From a bacterium (GTDB lineage Bacteria > Electryoneota > Electryoneia > Electryoneales > Electryoneaceae), in NCBI GenBank assembly GCA_028278125.1, contig JANQEY010000249.1, positions 1 through 26,521 of the forward strand: a DNA stretch of 26,521 nt. Reading direction: 5' to 3'. The position numbers and the translations under genes were made by a program. The notes below the pieces were generated by a model. That model did no database searches. It saw only the letters and a list, made by a program, of their open reading frames with translations, and was not told where the DNA came from. The number at the start of each line of letters is the position of its first letter. Position 1 is the stretch's first letter. Positions 16,002 through 24,737 of this stretch are shown here, piece after piece.

Positions 16002-19000
16002 ATGAAAACGTCCCGGCTGATTACTCAATCTGTTCTTATCCTCTTGTTATTGATCCTGTTGACGCCACTTTCTCAATCCCAGGTAACCACAAACGTTGAT
16101 GAGCTCCACCGTTTAGCTGAGAAGTACCAGGCGCAATGGGACAGTCAGCGCGGTGACGAGTTCCTCCGGTTAAAAACCATCAAGACCGGAGCCTGGGGAG
16201 CGATCAATTCTGATCCCAGGATTGATCTCATTGGGGTAAACGAATCGGGCAGACCGCTGTTTCTAATCCTCAACAACCTGGATGCCGCCATTGCCATCAG
16301 CACCGATGATGTCTGGCCGGGTGGGACAGCAGGATACGGTCTGTCAGGTTCGGGTACTACATTGGGACAGCTTGGTTTATGGGACGGTGGTCTTCCCAGG
16401 GATACTCACGTTGAATTTGACGGACGGATAACCTGGATGGATGTAATTCCGGGGAACCAGTTCAACCAGAGTCATGCAACTGCCCTTTCAGGGACTTTGA
16501 TCGCTGCCGGATTAAATCCTGACGCTAAGGGGATGAGCTACGAGGCTGAGCTTGTTGCTTATAACAGTGATAACGACCATGCTGAAATAGCCCTGGCCGC
16601 GGCTGATGGAATGCTTGTATCCACTCATTGCTATGGTGCAATACGGGGCTGGTTTTTCGGACCTGGCTTTGAATGGATGTGGTATGGTGATATCGATGTA
16701 TCAGAAACTGAAGACTACCTGTTTGGTTTTTATACGCAGGTGAGTGCCGCCTGGGATGAAATTGCTTATAACGCACCCTATTATACCATGGTCAAGTCAG
16801 GCGGTAACGACCGATTACAAGGTCCTCCACCAGGTACTGCTCACCAGGTCAGGGATACCAATAACAACTGGGTCTGGAGTACGGATGTCAGGGATCTTGA
16901 CGGCGGTCCGGCCGGTTATGATTGTATCGGGGAACGCGGATGCGCCAAGAACAACATCACTGTTTGCTCTGTTGATGATATTCCCGGTGGATACCAGGAT
17001 GTCAACGATGTAACACAGAATAATACAGCGTACAGCACCTGCGGTCCGACCGATGACGGCCGTATTAAACCGGATATTGTAGTCAGCGGGGAATCGCTTT
17101 TAAGCACTGCAGCGTATGACCAAGCATGGAATCCAAGTAATAATTCCTACACTGAAATGGGTGGAACTTCAGCCACCACGCCGGTAGTAGCCGGTTCAAT
17201 CAACCTGATAGTGGAACATTACTCAAACCTGTACAATGATAATCCACCATTATCATCAACTATAAAAAGTATCCTTGCGCATACTGCTGACGAAGCAGGT
17301 CCAGATCCCGGTCCCGATTATGTCTTTGGCTGGGGATTGATGAATACAAGGAGAGCTGTTGATCTTGTTCAGTATTCAACGGATGTAGTCAACACAATTA
17401 CCGAAACAATCCTCAATGACCAGGATGTTGATGTTTACCAGTTTTATGCTGATGGGAACAGCCCCATCCGAGCAACCCTGGCATGGACTGATCCTCCAGG
17501 AACACCCATCGCGCCTGCATTAGATGACAGGACACCGATGCTGGTAAACGATCTCGACCTGAGGCTGACACGTGATGCCGATCTGGTAGCCTTCTATCCG
17601 TGGACGCTTGATCCGGATAATCCGTCCGATCCGGCAACCCCATCTGACCAGGTGAATGACAACGTTGTTGATAATATTGAACAGATAGTTCTGTCTAATC
17701 CTGACGCAGGATTTTATACTATAGAAGTCAGCCATAAAAACACACTGGAAAACAATCTGCAGCAGTACAGCCTTGTGATCACTCACGCACCATATCCGGA
17801 TCTTACACCGGTTTATATAGAACATGAAATCGCACTTAATCTAAATGGAGTAAATTCTGTTTTTGCACGGGATATAAACCGTGACGGTCTGAAAGATGTT
17901 GTCAGTGCTGCACTACAGGACAATGAAGTCACATACTGGCAGGCCACTAACAATCCGGATAGCTGGAATGAGATTACCGTAAATGACAATTTCGACGGTG
18001 CCTTATGTGTTGCGGTAGCTGATATAGATGGTGACAGGGATGATGATATCATCGGATCCGCCCTGGAAACAGGTGGGCTGGTTTGGTGGGAAAACACCAA
18101 TTTTGGTAACACCTGGACTATTCACCAGGTTGACGCGACAACACTGGGTGTGCGCAATTTCGAAATTGCGGATATGGACAATGACGGTGATGTGGATATT
18201 GTTGGTGCTGAATCCCTTGACGAGGAAATTACCTGGTGGGAAAATACCAACAATGGAATGACCTGGATTGAACATATAGTAGATATAGATTATACCCTGC
18301 CTGAAGTCATTCATGTTGCCGACCTGAACATGGATGGGTACAAGGATATAATAGCCGTCGGTGAATTCTCCCAGTTCCTTAACTGGTGGGAGAATCCCGG
18401 TGACGTATTACCATGGACTGAACATGTCATCGACAATGATACATATGGCATCAGTATCTCATCGGGAGATTTTGATAATGACGGGGATATTGATGTTGTC
18501 AGCTCAAGCCTTATCAATGAGGAGGTCTCCTGTTGGGAAAATCTCGGCGACGGTTTAAGCTGGTTCGGGCATTTTGTTGAGATCAATTATAGCGGATACC
18601 AGGTGGAGGTAGTTGATCTTGATATTGATGGAAGCCTGGATATTCTCTCCTCCTCTGAGTCAGATGACCTGGTAACATGGTTCAGGAATGGGGGCAACGG
18701 ATTTACCTGGAACCGTTTTGATCTTGTTACCGGATTTAACGGGGTGCGTGGCATTGATGCTGCGGATATGGATAATGACAGCGATATTGATATTGTCGCT
18801 GCGGGGCATTACGCTGACCAGGTTAACTGGTGGGAGCAGGATGGAACTCCTGACCAGCCCGGACTGATAGCAATCACGTTAACTGAACTTAATCCCCCGG
18901 TCTACCTCCCGACCGATGGTGGATTTTTCATCTTCGATTTCCTGTTGAAAAACAATATACCGATAAACATCCAGGGTGATATCTGGAGTGAACTTGTCCT

Positions 19001-19574
19001 GCCCAATGGTACTACTTTTGGTCCGCTGCAGGTTGTAAACGGGATAAATATTCCTGCCAATGCCGTGCTCACGTTTAATAATCTTTCACAGGAAATCCCG
19101 TTTTTTGCACCACCAGGAACGTATTCCTATGTAATCAACGGTGGGCTATATCCAAACTTCCCGGTCGCATCCGGCTCTATTGAATTCACAAAGGTTGGTG
19201 GAGTCCCGGCCGCCATGCAGATTGAAGACTGGAATTCAGAGAACTTTGATGAAATTTTCAGCGACTATCTGATGAGTGGGGATGAGTATAAGGGTACCGT
19301 ATTTCCATCTGAATACAGGATAGCGGAGATATATCCCAATCCGTTTAATCCGGCGACGTCTGTTAATATAAGCCTCCCGGAAAAATCCTTGATGCAATTG
19401 ACTGTGACCAACACCATCGGTCAACAAGTAGAAATCCTTGCTGATGGATCTTATAGCGCCGGTTACCATAGTTTCACATTTGAAGGTACAAACCTGTCCA
19501 GTGGAATATACTTCATTCACGCGTTTGTCCCGGGGAAAATGAACGAGATCAGGAAAGTTGTTTTGATGAAATAA
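16002..19574 (+). CDS. Secreted S8 (subtilisin-like) serine protease with seven-bladed FG-GAP propeller and T9SS tag, copy 2
   Basis: A 1190-residue paralogue of the upstream gene, co-linear over its full length. Long stretches are identical (e.g. WDEIAYNAPYYTMVKSGGN) and the order is the same: signal peptide to QSQ, S8 domain, beta domain, seven-loop propeller (about 609-946), unnamed domain and tag (YPNPFNP at about 1111, ending KVVLMK). The catalytic set is complete: D128, H158, N269, S390. The surroundings of two catalytic residues differ from copy 1: HATALSGT against HATCVAGT, and GTSATTP against GTSMSTP. This suggests altered specificity or relaxed constraint after duplication, though nothing shows inactivity. 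Propeller loops run from DINRDGLKD to DMDNDSDID. The 247-base gap before it holds the conserved upstream blocks and a weak hairpin. Confidence 0.9.
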   Translation: MKTSRLITQSVLILLLLILLTPLSQSQVTTNVDELHRLAEKYQAQWDSQRGDEFLRLKTIKTGAWGAINSDPRIDLIGVNESGRPLFLILNNLDAAIAISTDDVWPGGTAGYGLSGSGTTLGQLGLWDGGLPRDTHVEFDGRITWMDVIPGNQFNQSHATALSGTLIAAGLNPDAKGMSYEAELVAYNSDNDHAEIALAAADGMLVSTHCYGAIRGWFFGPGFEWMWYGDIDVSETEDYLFGFYTQVSAAWDEIAYNAPYYTMVKSGGNDRLQGPPPGTAHQVRDTNNNWVWSTDVRDLDGGPAGYDCIGERGCAKNNITVCSVDDIPGGYQDVNDVTQNNTAYSTCGPTDDGRIKPDIVVSGESLLSTAAYDQAWNPSNNSYTEMGGTSATTPVVAGSINLIVEHYSNLYNDNPPLSSTIKSILAHTADEAGPDPGPDYVFGWGLMNTRRAVDLVQYSTDVVNTITETILNDQDVDVYQFYADGNSPIRATLAWTDPPGTPIAPALDDRTPMLVNDLDLRLTRDADLVAFYPWTLDPDNPSDPATPSDQVNDNVVDNIEQIVLSNPDAGFYTIEVSHKNTLENNLQQYSLVITHAPYPDLTPVYIEHEIALNLNGVNSVFARDINRDGLKDVVSAALQDNEVTYWQATNNPDSWNEITVNDNFDGALCVAVADIDGDRDDDIIGSALETGGLVWWENTNFGNTWTIHQVDATTLGVRNFEIADMDNDGDVDIVGAESLDEEITWWENTNNGMTWIEHIVDIDYTLPEVIHVADLNMDGYKDIIAVGEFSQFLNWWENPGDVLPWTEHVIDNDTYGISISSGDFDNDGDIDVVSSSLINEEVSCWENLGDGLSWFGHFVEINYSGYQVEVVDLDIDGSLDILSSSESDDLVTWFRNGGNGFTWNRFDLVTGFNGVRGIDAADMDNDSDIDIVAAGHYADQVNWWEQDGTPDQPGLIAITLTELNPPVYLPTDGGFFIFDFLLKNNIPINIQGDIWSELVLPNGTTFGPLQVVNGINIPANAVLTFNNLSQEIPFFAPPGTYSYVINGGLYPNFPVASGSIEFTKVGGVPAAMQIEDWNSENFDEIFSDYLMSGDEYKGTVFPSEYRIAEIYPNPFNPATSVNISLPEKSLMQLTVTNTIGQQVEILADGSYSAGYHSFTFEGTNLSSGIYFIHAFVPGKMNEIRKVVLMK

Positions 19575-19668
19575 GGTGTACCATTTGAATTGATTATGTT
19601 TCGAAACCGATTTCTATTAAATTTTTAAACAATCAGTATTGAAAAGAATAAAATAAGGGGAGGAAATT

Positions 19669-21531
19669 ATGAAGAAGTTAGTAACCTTAATGTTGATTTG
19701 TATCTCTTTTTGTTTAGCCCTGCCATTGGGTTTCGCCCAGGATGTCACATTCAGCGATCAAATTGATATTACAACCGATGCGAATATCGCACGGTGTGTA
19801 TACAGTGCCGACCTGGATGGGGATGGGGACATTGATGTTCTCTCGGCATCTCTTGGTGACGATAAGGTAGCCTGGTATGAGAATACCGATGGTTTGGGTA
19901 CTTTCGGTCCTCAGCAGATCATCAGTACCGATGTAAGCTGGGCTACTGCAGTAACCAGCGCCGACCTGGACGGGGATGGAGATTACGATGTTATCTCGGG
20001 ATCATACTGGGAAGGTGAAATACACTGGTATGAAAACACCGATGGCCTGGGAAATTTTGGTGAACAGCAAGTTATTACTTCAGGTGCATCAGGTGCCACT
20101 TTTGTTTTCAGTGCTGACCTGGACGGGGATGGGGACAACGATGTGCTGTCTGCATCTGCATGGGACTCTGAAATAGCCTGGTATGCAAACTCCGATGGAC
20201 TTGGAGATTTTGGTGTCCAGCAAATAATCACCACCAATGCCGGTTGGGCGAATTCCGTGTTCAGTGCGGACCTCGACGGGGATGGGGATATGGATGTGCT
20301 CTCGGCATCTGAAAGTGACAACAAAATCGCCTGGTATGACAACACCAACGGACTTGGCAGCTTTGGTGGGCAACAGATAATCTCCACAGATGCGCAATCT
20401 GCCTATTCCGTTTTCAGCATTGATCTTGATGGTGATGGTGATAACGACGTTATCTCCGGATCTTATGCGGATGATAAGGTGGCCTGGTACGAAAACACAG
20501 ATGGTCTGGGAGATTTTGGCGAAGAGCAGATAATCACCACTGATGCGGATGGTGCAATGTCGGTATGTGGCGTTGACATGGATTTGGATGGTGACTACGA
20601 TGTCCTCTCAGCGTCTTATAACGACGGTGGAATAGCCTGGTTTGAAAATACTGACGGTCTCGGGAGTTTTGGTGATATGCAGCTTATCGACATCGGCGGG
20701 CTCTGGGTGCGGTCAGTTCGCGGGGCTGATCTTGACGGGGATGGTGACTATGATGTTCTCACAGCGTCTGAACCTGACGACAAAATCGCCTGGTACCGTA
20801 ACCAGCTTGAAGTCGCAGGTCTTGAGCTAACGATTACCCCGTGGGATGATCCTACATTTGTTGGACCCGATGGAGGTAATTTCCGTTGGGACGCTGTTGT
20901 AGAAAACACTTCAGATGAAGCGGTCAATTTTGATGCCTGGACTGGATTAATTCTGCCCGACGGCACCCCCTATGAACCGTTGGATATTTTTTATGACCTG
21001 ACGCTTCTTTCAGGACAGGTTTTGATGGCTTCACCTAATCAATTAGTCCCCGGTTTCGCTCCAAACGGAATCTATACTTACATCGCTCGGGTAGGAGACT
21101 TTGACGCTGATGAGATACTGGCAGAAGACAGTTTCGAGTTCGCTAAACTTCCCCTGGCTGGTCCAGCAGCAACTGTTTTCGTTAATAACGAATGGAAACT
21201 GTCCGGCTGGTTTGATGGACAGGTCGAGATGACTGGACTTGATGAAGATCTAAGAGCGATACCATTGGTGTATTCTCTCGAACAACCTTACCCAAATCCA
21301 TTTAATCCGCAGACAAATATTTCGGTATCGTTGCCGTTAACCTCAAACCTGGACGTCCTGGTATTTAATTCTGTTGGACAATTGGTTGACATTGTCGCAA
21401 AAGGATCATTTGAGGCTGGGTATTATAGTTTCACATTTGATGGTGCAAACCTTTCAAGTGGTATATACTTCATTCACGCGAATGTCCCAGGAAAGATGAA
21501 CGAGATCAGGAAGGTTGTTTTGATGAAATAG
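19669..21531 (+). CDS. Secreted seven-bladed FG-GAP/VCBS propeller protein with T9SS tag
   Basis: A 620-residue protein without an enzyme domain. The signal peptide ends GFA/Q (residue 24) and the ribosome site GGGGAGG is strong. Residues about 25-378 are seven repeats of 51 residues. Each has a calcium-type loop (usually DLDGDGDxD), the strand VLSAS, then IAWYENTDGLGxFG and QQIITT. The sixth loop is degenerate (DMDLDGDYD). Seven repeats make one closed propeller. Residues about 382-495 match the unnamed domain of the two proteases (PDGGNFRWDAVVEN, LILPDGTPYEP, APNGIYTYIARVG, DSFEFAK). The tag starts at YPNPFNP (about 541) and ends KVVLMK. Such proteins are usually adhesins or structural surface proteins; the ligand is unknown. 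It lies 94 bases after protease copy 2 with no clear terminator between, so it may be co-transcribed. Confidence 0.88.
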   Translation: MKKLVTLMLICISFCLALPLGFAQDVTFSDQIDITTDANIARCVYSADLDGDGDIDVLSASLGDDKVAWYENTDGLGTFGPQQIISTDVSWATAVTSADLDGDGDYDVISGSYWEGEIHWYENTDGLGNFGEQQVITSGASGATFVFSADLDGDGDNDVLSASAWDSEIAWYANSDGLGDFGVQQIITTNAGWANSVFSADLDGDGDMDVLSASESDNKIAWYDNTNGLGSFGGQQIISTDAQSAYSVFSIDLDGDGDNDVISGSYADDKVAWYENTDGLGDFGEEQIITTDADGAMSVCGVDMDLDGDYDVLSASYNDGGIAWFENTDGLGSFGDMQLIDIGGLWVRSVRGADLDGDGDYDVLTASEPDDKIAWYRNQLEVAGLELTITPWDDPTFVGPDGGNFRWDAVVENTSDEAVNFDAWTGLILPDGTPYEPLDIFYDLTLLSGQVLMASPNQLVPGFAPNGIYTYIARVGDFDADEILAEDSFEFAKLPLAGPAATVFVNNEWKLSGWFDGQVEMTGLDEDLRAIPLVYSLEQPYPNPFNPQTNISVSLPLTSNLDVLVFNSVGQLVDIVAKGSFEAGYYSFTFDGANLSSGIYFIHANVPGKMNEIRKVVLMK

Positions 21532-21611
21532 TTTAAAACCCGATTTGCATGTCAACTCGGTAAGATACTTACAGGTTTATCTAACAGAACTTAAAAATAG
21601 TGATAAATGAT

Positions 21612-21674
21612 AACCCGGCTTGACTTTGATCCTCTGTAGCTTTTGCGAAGGGGGACGCAAGCCGGGTTTATTAT
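21612..21674 (+). terminator. Composite hairpin, probable terminator of the 620-residue propeller gene
   Basis: AACCCGGCTTG (21612-21622) pairs perfectly over 11 bp with CAAGCCGGGTT (21658-21668) and is followed by TATTATAG. The 35-base interior is itself a partly self-complementary unit (GATCCTCTGTAGC ... GAAGGGGGAC) and not a short loop. It begins 81 bases after the stop. It resembles an intrinsic terminator whose loop has taken up a repeat. Confidence 0.6.
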
Positions 21675-21742
21675 AGAAAAGATTTACCAATTTTTATACC
21701 GCGAAGTTTACAACTATTTTTATAATTTACTGGTTTGTCTTG

Positions 21743-21766
21743 ACTAACAGTCCTAGTACTGTTAGT
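21743..21766. promoter_or_regulatory. 9-bp perfect dyad upstream of the double-propeller gene
   Basis: ACTAACAGT (21743-21751) and ACTGTTAGT (21758-21766) are exact reverse complements separated by CCTAGT. The site is about 141 bases upstream of the ATG at 21907 and has no T-run. It could be a regulator site for the last two genes. The six-base spacing equals that of the TrmB dyad, but the arms are different. Confidence 0.35.
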
Positions 21767-21906
21767 ATTAAGGATACGTAAAACCATGGATTCACAAACT
21801 CTTCGCAAATTTATATTTTTATTATAGATAGTTATTTTCTCCTTTTCGTCCGTTAATACAGTTTTACCTGAAGTATTTTACTCTTTAGCCAGATGAGTGG
21901 GGGTGT

Positions 21907-24717
21907 ATGATGCGGTTTGTTGTCGTTCTTTTGATGCTGGTATTCGATTTTCTGACGTCAACTGTATCAGCTCATGAAGTAATATTTAACGATGAAGTTC
22001 TTTTAGCGGGAGGCGCACAAAGTCCAAAGACAGCAATTGGTGCCGACCTGGATGGCGATGGTGATAATGACATCGTTTCTGCATTGGGAGGTTCTAGTGA
22101 CATGGTTGCCTGGTTTGAAAACCTGGATGGAGAGGGAACTTTCAGTGCGCAGCAGGTAATAGGCACACATGATGGAGCCAGTTCAATGTTCTGCATTGAC
22201 CTGGATGGTGATGGAGACCTTGATATCATTTCAGCATCCTGGTCAGAAGAAAATATTGTTTGGTATGAAAACATTGATGGTGAAGGGACATATGGTGTTC
22301 AGCATACAATTACTGAGAGTGCCAGCAGTATTCAACATGTTCATGGCGCTGACTTGGATGGAGATGGAGATAATGACGTTCTTTCTGCCTGCGAGTTTGT
22401 GGATGCGATTTTCTGGTACGAAAACATTGACGGCCTGGGTAACTTTGGTCCTGCACAAGGTATAACTAATGAAGCCGAGCAGGCTCACTGGGTCTCGACT
22501 GCTGATCTGGATGGAGATGGTGATATCGATGTTTTATCGGCGTCTGCCGGTGATGACAAGATTGCCTGGTATGAAAATATTGACGGTTTAGGTGATTTTG
22601 GTGATCAACAGGTTATAGATTCTGAAGCTGATGGCACTCAATGTGTCGAAAGAGCTGATTTTGATGGTGATGGCGATATTGATGTCGTTGCTCCAATCAG
22701 GCATGATGATAAAATTGTCTGGTATGAGAACCTGGATGGTTTGGGAGGATTTGGCGCTCAACAGGTTATTACCTTGGAAACGGATGGGATCCGTTTTGTC
22801 TCTACTGCTGATGTAGATGGGGATGGTGATATTGATGTGCTTGGTGCATCTGTCAGTGACAACAAGATTACCTGGTATGAAAATACTGATGGCCTGGGTG
22901 ATTTTGGTCCACAAATAATCATCACTACAGATGTGATTGAACCTCAATCTGTTTACTGTTCTGACCTCGATGGCGACGGTGATAATGATGTTATTACTAC
23001 ATCAAGAATAGACGATAAGATTGCCTGGCATGAAAATACTGATGGATTGGGAGATTTTGGTGAGCAACAGATCCTTACAACCAACGCCAATTACGCCATG
23101 TCGGTTTTCAGTACTGACCTTGATGGTGATGGCGACTACGATGTCCTATCAGCATCCAGGGGTGATAGTAAAATCGCCTGGTATGAAAATATTGATGGTA
23201 ATGGAAACTTTGGTCTTCAACAAATAATATCTTCAGACGCTGAAGGTGCCTGGTGTGTTTTTTCCGCTGATCTGGATGGAGATGGTGACAATGATGTTTT
23301 ATCTGCATCAAGAGATGCTTGTATGATCGCATGGTATGAAAATACTGATGGCTTCGGAAGCTTTAATGCTGCACATGAGATATACATTGGTGAATTAGAG
23401 GCTTATTGTGTTTATGCCATTGATCTTGATGGAGATTTCGATCTTGATGTTATTTCAGGTACATCAGGAGAAGTTACCTGGTATGAAAACACTGATGGCG
23501 CAGGTAACTTTGGTCCTCCACAAACTATCACTATTGCTGCAAATAACGTTTTTTCAGTTTTCAGTGTTGATCTCGATGGTGATGGTGACAATGACGTTCT
23601 ATCAGCATCAAACTATACATATGGTGTTGCCTGGTACGAGAACATAGATGGACTAGGCGACTTCAGTGCCGACAGGGTAGTGATAACTGATGATATTCTT
23701 GAACCTCAGTCGGTTTACAGCGTAGATCTGGATGGTGATGGAGATTATGATGTTCTCGCGGCTTCCAGACTAGACAACATGATTACCTGGTATGAAAACA
23801 CTGATGGGCTGGGAACCTTCAGTCCACAACCTGTAATCACTACTAATGCTATGGATGCGAGGTCTGTATTCAGTATTGACTTGGACAATGATGGCGACAA
23901 TGATGTTATATCGGGTGCAGAGGATGGACAGGGAGTAGCTTGGTATGAGAACTTGGATGGATTGGGAAATTTTGGACCACAACAATATATAACTACGCAT
24001 GATATGGGAGCCTGGTGTGTTTTCGCTGCTGACTTGGATGGAGAGGGAAGTAATGATGTTCTGTTTACCCGGTTATTGGCTGATCAGGTTGGCTGGTACC
24101 GCCAAGTGCCACCGGGATCTGCACCTGATAATTTTGATCTTCTACAACCTGATAATGAAAGCTATGTCTATCCGGAAGAAGTGGTACTTGAATGGGAAGA
24201 AACAACCGATCCGGATAATGATTTCACCTATTACAGGGTGTTTGTGTCAGATGATCCAGATGACCTGGAAGATGGTTATATCTTAAGTACTAGCAATACA
24301 AACTATACTTTCACCGGTGAAGTTGGCGTCCAGTACTGGTGGTCGATTATGGCAAGGGATGATCGTGTCAATGATACATGGGCGAACCAGCCTTTCAGTT
24401 TTACAATTGATCTAAATCCTTTGGGAGAAACACCAACAGATAAACTACCAACACAGTATGAACTGACATCGGTTCATCCTAATCCATTTAATCCAACAAC
24501 TTCCATCACAATTGGCTTACCAGATCAAGCGCATCTTCGATTGAACATTTACAATATTCTGGGTCAGTCGGTAAAGGTATTAGCTAACCGTCGATTAACC
24601 GCGGGATATCATAATTTTACTTTTGACGGTTCAAGGTTACCAAGTGGGATATACATCATTCAGGCATATGTTGCTGACAACATGAACGAAACACGGAAAG
24701 TTATTTTGATGAAGTAA
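21907..24717 (+). CDS. Secreted double FG-GAP propeller protein (14 blades) with FN3-like domain and T9SS tag
   Basis: A 936-residue protein. The signal peptide ends VSA/H (residue 22). ATG is doubled at 21907 and 21910. Residues about 25-734 contain fourteen Asp-rich loops of the DLDGDGDxD type spaced about 51 residues apart, each followed by an (I/V)xWYEN strand. The weaker ones are the tenth (DLDGDFDLD), the thirteenth (DLDNDGDND) and the fourteenth (DLDGEGSND). Fourteen equals two seven-bladed propellers. Residues about 740-838 look like a fibronectin-III-type sandwich (VVLEWEETTDPDNDFTYYRV, then QYWWSIMARDD). The tag starts at HPNPFNP (about 857) and ends KVILMK. It lacks the unnamed domain of the three upstream proteins. 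The next gene starts 20 bases past its stop, so they form an operon. A large calcium-stabilised surface adhesin is the likeliest role. Confidence 0.87.
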   Translation: MMRFVVVLLMLVFDFLTSTVSAHEVIFNDEVLLAGGAQSPKTAIGADLDGDGDNDIVSALGGSSDMVAWFENLDGEGTFSAQQVIGTHDGASSMFCIDLDGDGDLDIISASWSEENIVWYENIDGEGTYGVQHTITESASSIQHVHGADLDGDGDNDVLSACEFVDAIFWYENIDGLGNFGPAQGITNEAEQAHWVSTADLDGDGDIDVLSASAGDDKIAWYENIDGLGDFGDQQVIDSEADGTQCVERADFDGDGDIDVVAPIRHDDKIVWYENLDGLGGFGAQQVITLETDGIRFVSTADVDGDGDIDVLGASVSDNKITWYENTDGLGDFGPQIIITTDVIEPQSVYCSDLDGDGDNDVITTSRIDDKIAWHENTDGLGDFGEQQILTTNANYAMSVFSTDLDGDGDYDVLSASRGDSKIAWYENIDGNGNFGLQQIISSDAEGAWCVFSADLDGDGDNDVLSASRDACMIAWYENTDGFGSFNAAHEIYIGELEAYCVYAIDLDGDFDLDVISGTSGEVTWYENTDGAGNFGPPQTITIAANNVFSVFSVDLDGDGDNDVLSASNYTYGVAWYENIDGLGDFSADRVVITDDILEPQSVYSVDLDGDGDYDVLAASRLDNMITWYENTDGLGTFSPQPVITTNAMDARSVFSIDLDNDGDNDVISGAEDGQGVAWYENLDGLGNFGPQQYITTHDMGAWCVFAADLDGEGSNDVLFTRLLADQVGWYRQVPPGSAPDNFDLLQPDNESYVYPEEVVLEWEETTDPDNDFTYYRVFVSDDPDDLEDGYILSTSNTNYTFTGEVGVQYWWSIMARDDRVNDTWANQPFSFTIDLNPLGETPTDKLPTQYELTSVHPNPFNPTTSITIGLPDQAHLRLNIYNILGQSVKVLANRRLTAGYHNFTFDGSRLPSGIYIIQAYVADNMNETRKVILMK

Positions 24718-24724
24718 CTTTATT

Positions 24725-24732
24725 GGAGGAGG
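24725..24732 (+). promoter_or_regulatory. Strong ribosome binding site deciding the start of the last gene
   Basis: GGAGGAGG lies five bases before the ATG at 24738. An upstream in-frame TTG at 24723 would overlap this site and add five charged residues before the signal peptide, so the ATG is preferred. Confidence 0.8.
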
Positions 24733-24737
24733 ATGCT

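Larger units (their letters stand above)
21532..21906. other. 375-base gap: terminator-like composite palindrome, dyad, AT-rich leader
   Basis: No gene was found here. The gap holds the composite hairpin at 21612-21668, a 9-bp dyad at 21743-21766, and an AT-rich stretch (about 21810-21890) before the next ATG that presumably contains a promoter, although I could not assign -35/-10 or -33/-7 elements with confidence. Confidence 0.6.

Noticed and set aside
16002..17300. Protease copy 2 as a dead enzyme
   Set aside because: Asp128, His158, Asn269 and Ser390 are all present in proper motifs; the neighbouring changes alone do not show loss of activity.
19800..20800. Regularly spaced near-identical units that could suggest a CRISPR or minisatellite array
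   Set aside because: The 153-base period is the 51-codon propeller blade in one open frame; there are no unique spacers between short identical repeats.
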